32,541 nucleotides of DNA, from positions 1-32,541 of the forward strand of contig VXWX01000007.1 in NCBI GenBank assembly GCA_009835735.1, read 5' to 3'. Of this stretch, positions 31,551 through 32,541 are shown piece by piece (the first letter of the stretch is position 1; each line of letters starts with the position of its first letter). Source of the stretch: Acidimicrobiaceae bacterium. GTDB lineage: Bacteria > Actinomycetota > Acidimicrobiia > Acidimicrobiales > Aldehydirespiratoraceae. Both the position numbers and the translations under genes were made by a program. Below the pieces are notes generated by a model. It was not told where the DNA came from and searched no databases. It saw only the letters and a program-made list of their open reading frames with translations.

Positions 31551-32541
31551 GGCACCATCCGCTCGGCGATCTCGGCTCGCAGCAGGCCCTCGTACAGCTC
31601 GGCGTACAGGCCCCCGGCTGACCGCAGCTCGTCGTGGGTGCCCGACTCGGTGATCACGCCCTCGTCGAGCACCACGATCAGGTCCGCGTCGACGATGGTG
31701 GACAGGCGGTGGGCCACCACCAGCGACGTGCGGCCCCGCAGGGCCTCGGTCAGAGCCTCCTGCACCAGGGCCTCGTTCTCGGTGTCGAGATGCGACGTGG
31801 CCTCGTCGAGGATGACGATGGCCGGATCCTTGAGCAGCATCCTGGCGATGGCCAGACGCTGCTTCTCGCCGCCCGACAGCCGGTAGCCCCGCTCTCCGAC
31901 CACCGTGTCGTAGCCGTCGGGCAGGGCCGCGATCACGTCGTGGATACGGGCCGCCCGGCAGGCCTCCACCAGCAGCGTGTCGGCGGCGTCGGGCCGGGCA
32001 TAGCGCAGGTTGGAGGCCACCGTGTCGTGGAACAGGTGCGGATCCTGGGTGACGGTGCCGATGGCGGCCCGCAGCGACGCTTGCGTCAGGTCGCGCACGT
32101 CGGCGCCGTCGACCAGGACCGCGCCCTCAGTCACGTCGTAGAGGCGGGGCACCAGCGACACGAGCGTGGTCTTGCCCGAGCCCGACGGGCCCACCACAGC
32201 CACCATCCGGCCCGGCGCGATGTCGAGATCGATGTCGACCAGCACCTCTACGGCCCCCGCAGATTCGTCCTGGGAGTCGACCGCGGCCGCGTCCGGCGAC
32301 CCGGGGGTCCTGCCGGCCGCTGCTGAGCCGTCCTTGACGCCGGCTGCGGCCACGCCCAGCGACTCTGGGGTGTCGTCGGTCGACGGGTAGGCGAAGCTCA
32401 CGCCCCGGAACTCGACTCGCCCCTCCGGTTGCCTCAGATCGCGGGCGTCACTGGAGTCGGTGATCGGGTTGGGGGTGTCAACCACTTCGAACACCCGCTC
32501 GAAGCTCACGAACGCCGACATCACGTCCACCCGGGCGTTGG
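31547..32541 (-). CDS. ABC exporter, C-terminal part with full nucleotide-binding domain (5' end outside window)
   Basis: The frame stays open to the window end (NARVDVMSAFVSFERVFEV), which matches the last transmembrane helix and coupling region of an ABC exporter with fused TMD-NBD. The NBD has Walker A GPSGSGKTT, signature LSGGEKQRLAIARML, Walker B IVILDEATSHLD and the H-loop VVAHRLS. About 43 Ala/Ser/Asp/Gly-rich residues are inserted between FAYPS and VLVDIDLDIAPG, where most exporters have five or so. It probably exports a lipid, drug or peptide. The stop overlaps the xseA start (ATGA). Confidence 0.93.
   Translation of the reverse strand, partial: NARVDVMSAFVSFERVFEVVDTPNPITDSSDARDLRQPEGRVEFRGVSFAYPSTDDTPESLGVAAAGVKDGSAAAGRTPGSPDAAAVDSQDESAGAVEVLVDIDLDIAPGRMVAVVGPSGSGKTTLVSLVPRLYDVTEGAVLVDGADVRDLTQASLRAAIGTVTQDPHLFHDTVASNLRYARPDAADTLLVEACRAARIHDVIAALPDGYDTVVGERGYRLSGGEKQRLAIARMLLKDPAIVILDEATSHLDTENEALVQEALTEALRGRTSLVVAHRLSTIVDADLIVVLDEGVITESGTHDELRSAGGLYAELYEGLLRAEIAERMVP

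Overview
The window is dense, high-GC DNA with many GTG starts and long runs of co-directional genes whose stop and start codons overlap by 4 bp (ATGA or GTGA). Together with an LLM-type (F420/FMN) oxidoreductase, an SCP-x thiolase plus DUF35 pair, cytochrome P450, PhyH and a short-chain prenyl synthase, this suggests an Actinomycetota chromosome. Acidimicrobiia or a relative is plausible, but that placement is inference: there is no rRNA marker. No phage, transposase, plasmid or CRISPR genes are visible.

Layout. (1) 3-1462 (+): end of an acyl-CoA dehydrogenase, then a phytanoyl-CoA dioxygenase-family protein. (2) 1528-5256 (+): the most unusual block. It holds a MauE-like membrane thiol protein, a Tat-exported 24-cysteine protein resembling the methylamine dehydrogenase light chain fused to three SLH domains, a MauD/TlpA-like membrane thioredoxin, a possible 23-aa membrane peptide, a polytopic membrane protein and a small unknown protein. 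(3) 5276-11744 (-): nitrilase-family amidase, tRNA-Ala(UGC), an operon of sulfatase, P450 and a glutamate-dehydrogenase-like protein without catalytic lysines, and release factor 3. (4) 11856-20404 (+): a tight operon with a three-subunit acetone/acetophenone carboxylase-like enzyme (gamma, beta, alpha), a possible URO-D-fold protein, a second short HyuA-like ATPase, an SCP-x thiolase-like protein and a DUF35 protein. (5) 20405-20575: an intergenic region with two copies of a 48-bp hairpin repeat, followed by an acyl-CoA ligase (+). (6) 28704-22155 (-): a six-gene overlapping operon with FAD-linked oxidase, VOC protein, SDR, a cysteine-dioxygenase-like cupin fused to three rhodanese domains, LLM oxidoreductase and zinc alcohol dehydrogenase. 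(7) 32541-28752 (-): ABC exporter (partial), exonuclease VII large and small subunits, and a polyprenyl diphosphate synthase with a palindrome upstream.

How they may work together. Block 2 reads as a cell-surface disulfide system. MauE and MauD in classical methylamine users fold the six-disulfide MauA subunit; here the likely client has 24 cysteines, lacks the tryptophans needed for the CTQ cofactor and carries SLH domains for wall attachment. Block 4 with the ligase resembles ketone degradation by ATP-dependent carboxylation, CoA activation and C-C cleavage, with extra parts of unknown role. Block 6 looks like an oxidative pathway containing a sulfur step. The P450/sulfatase block and the PhyH/acyl-CoA dehydrogenase pair fit a heterotroph that uses complex organic compounds.
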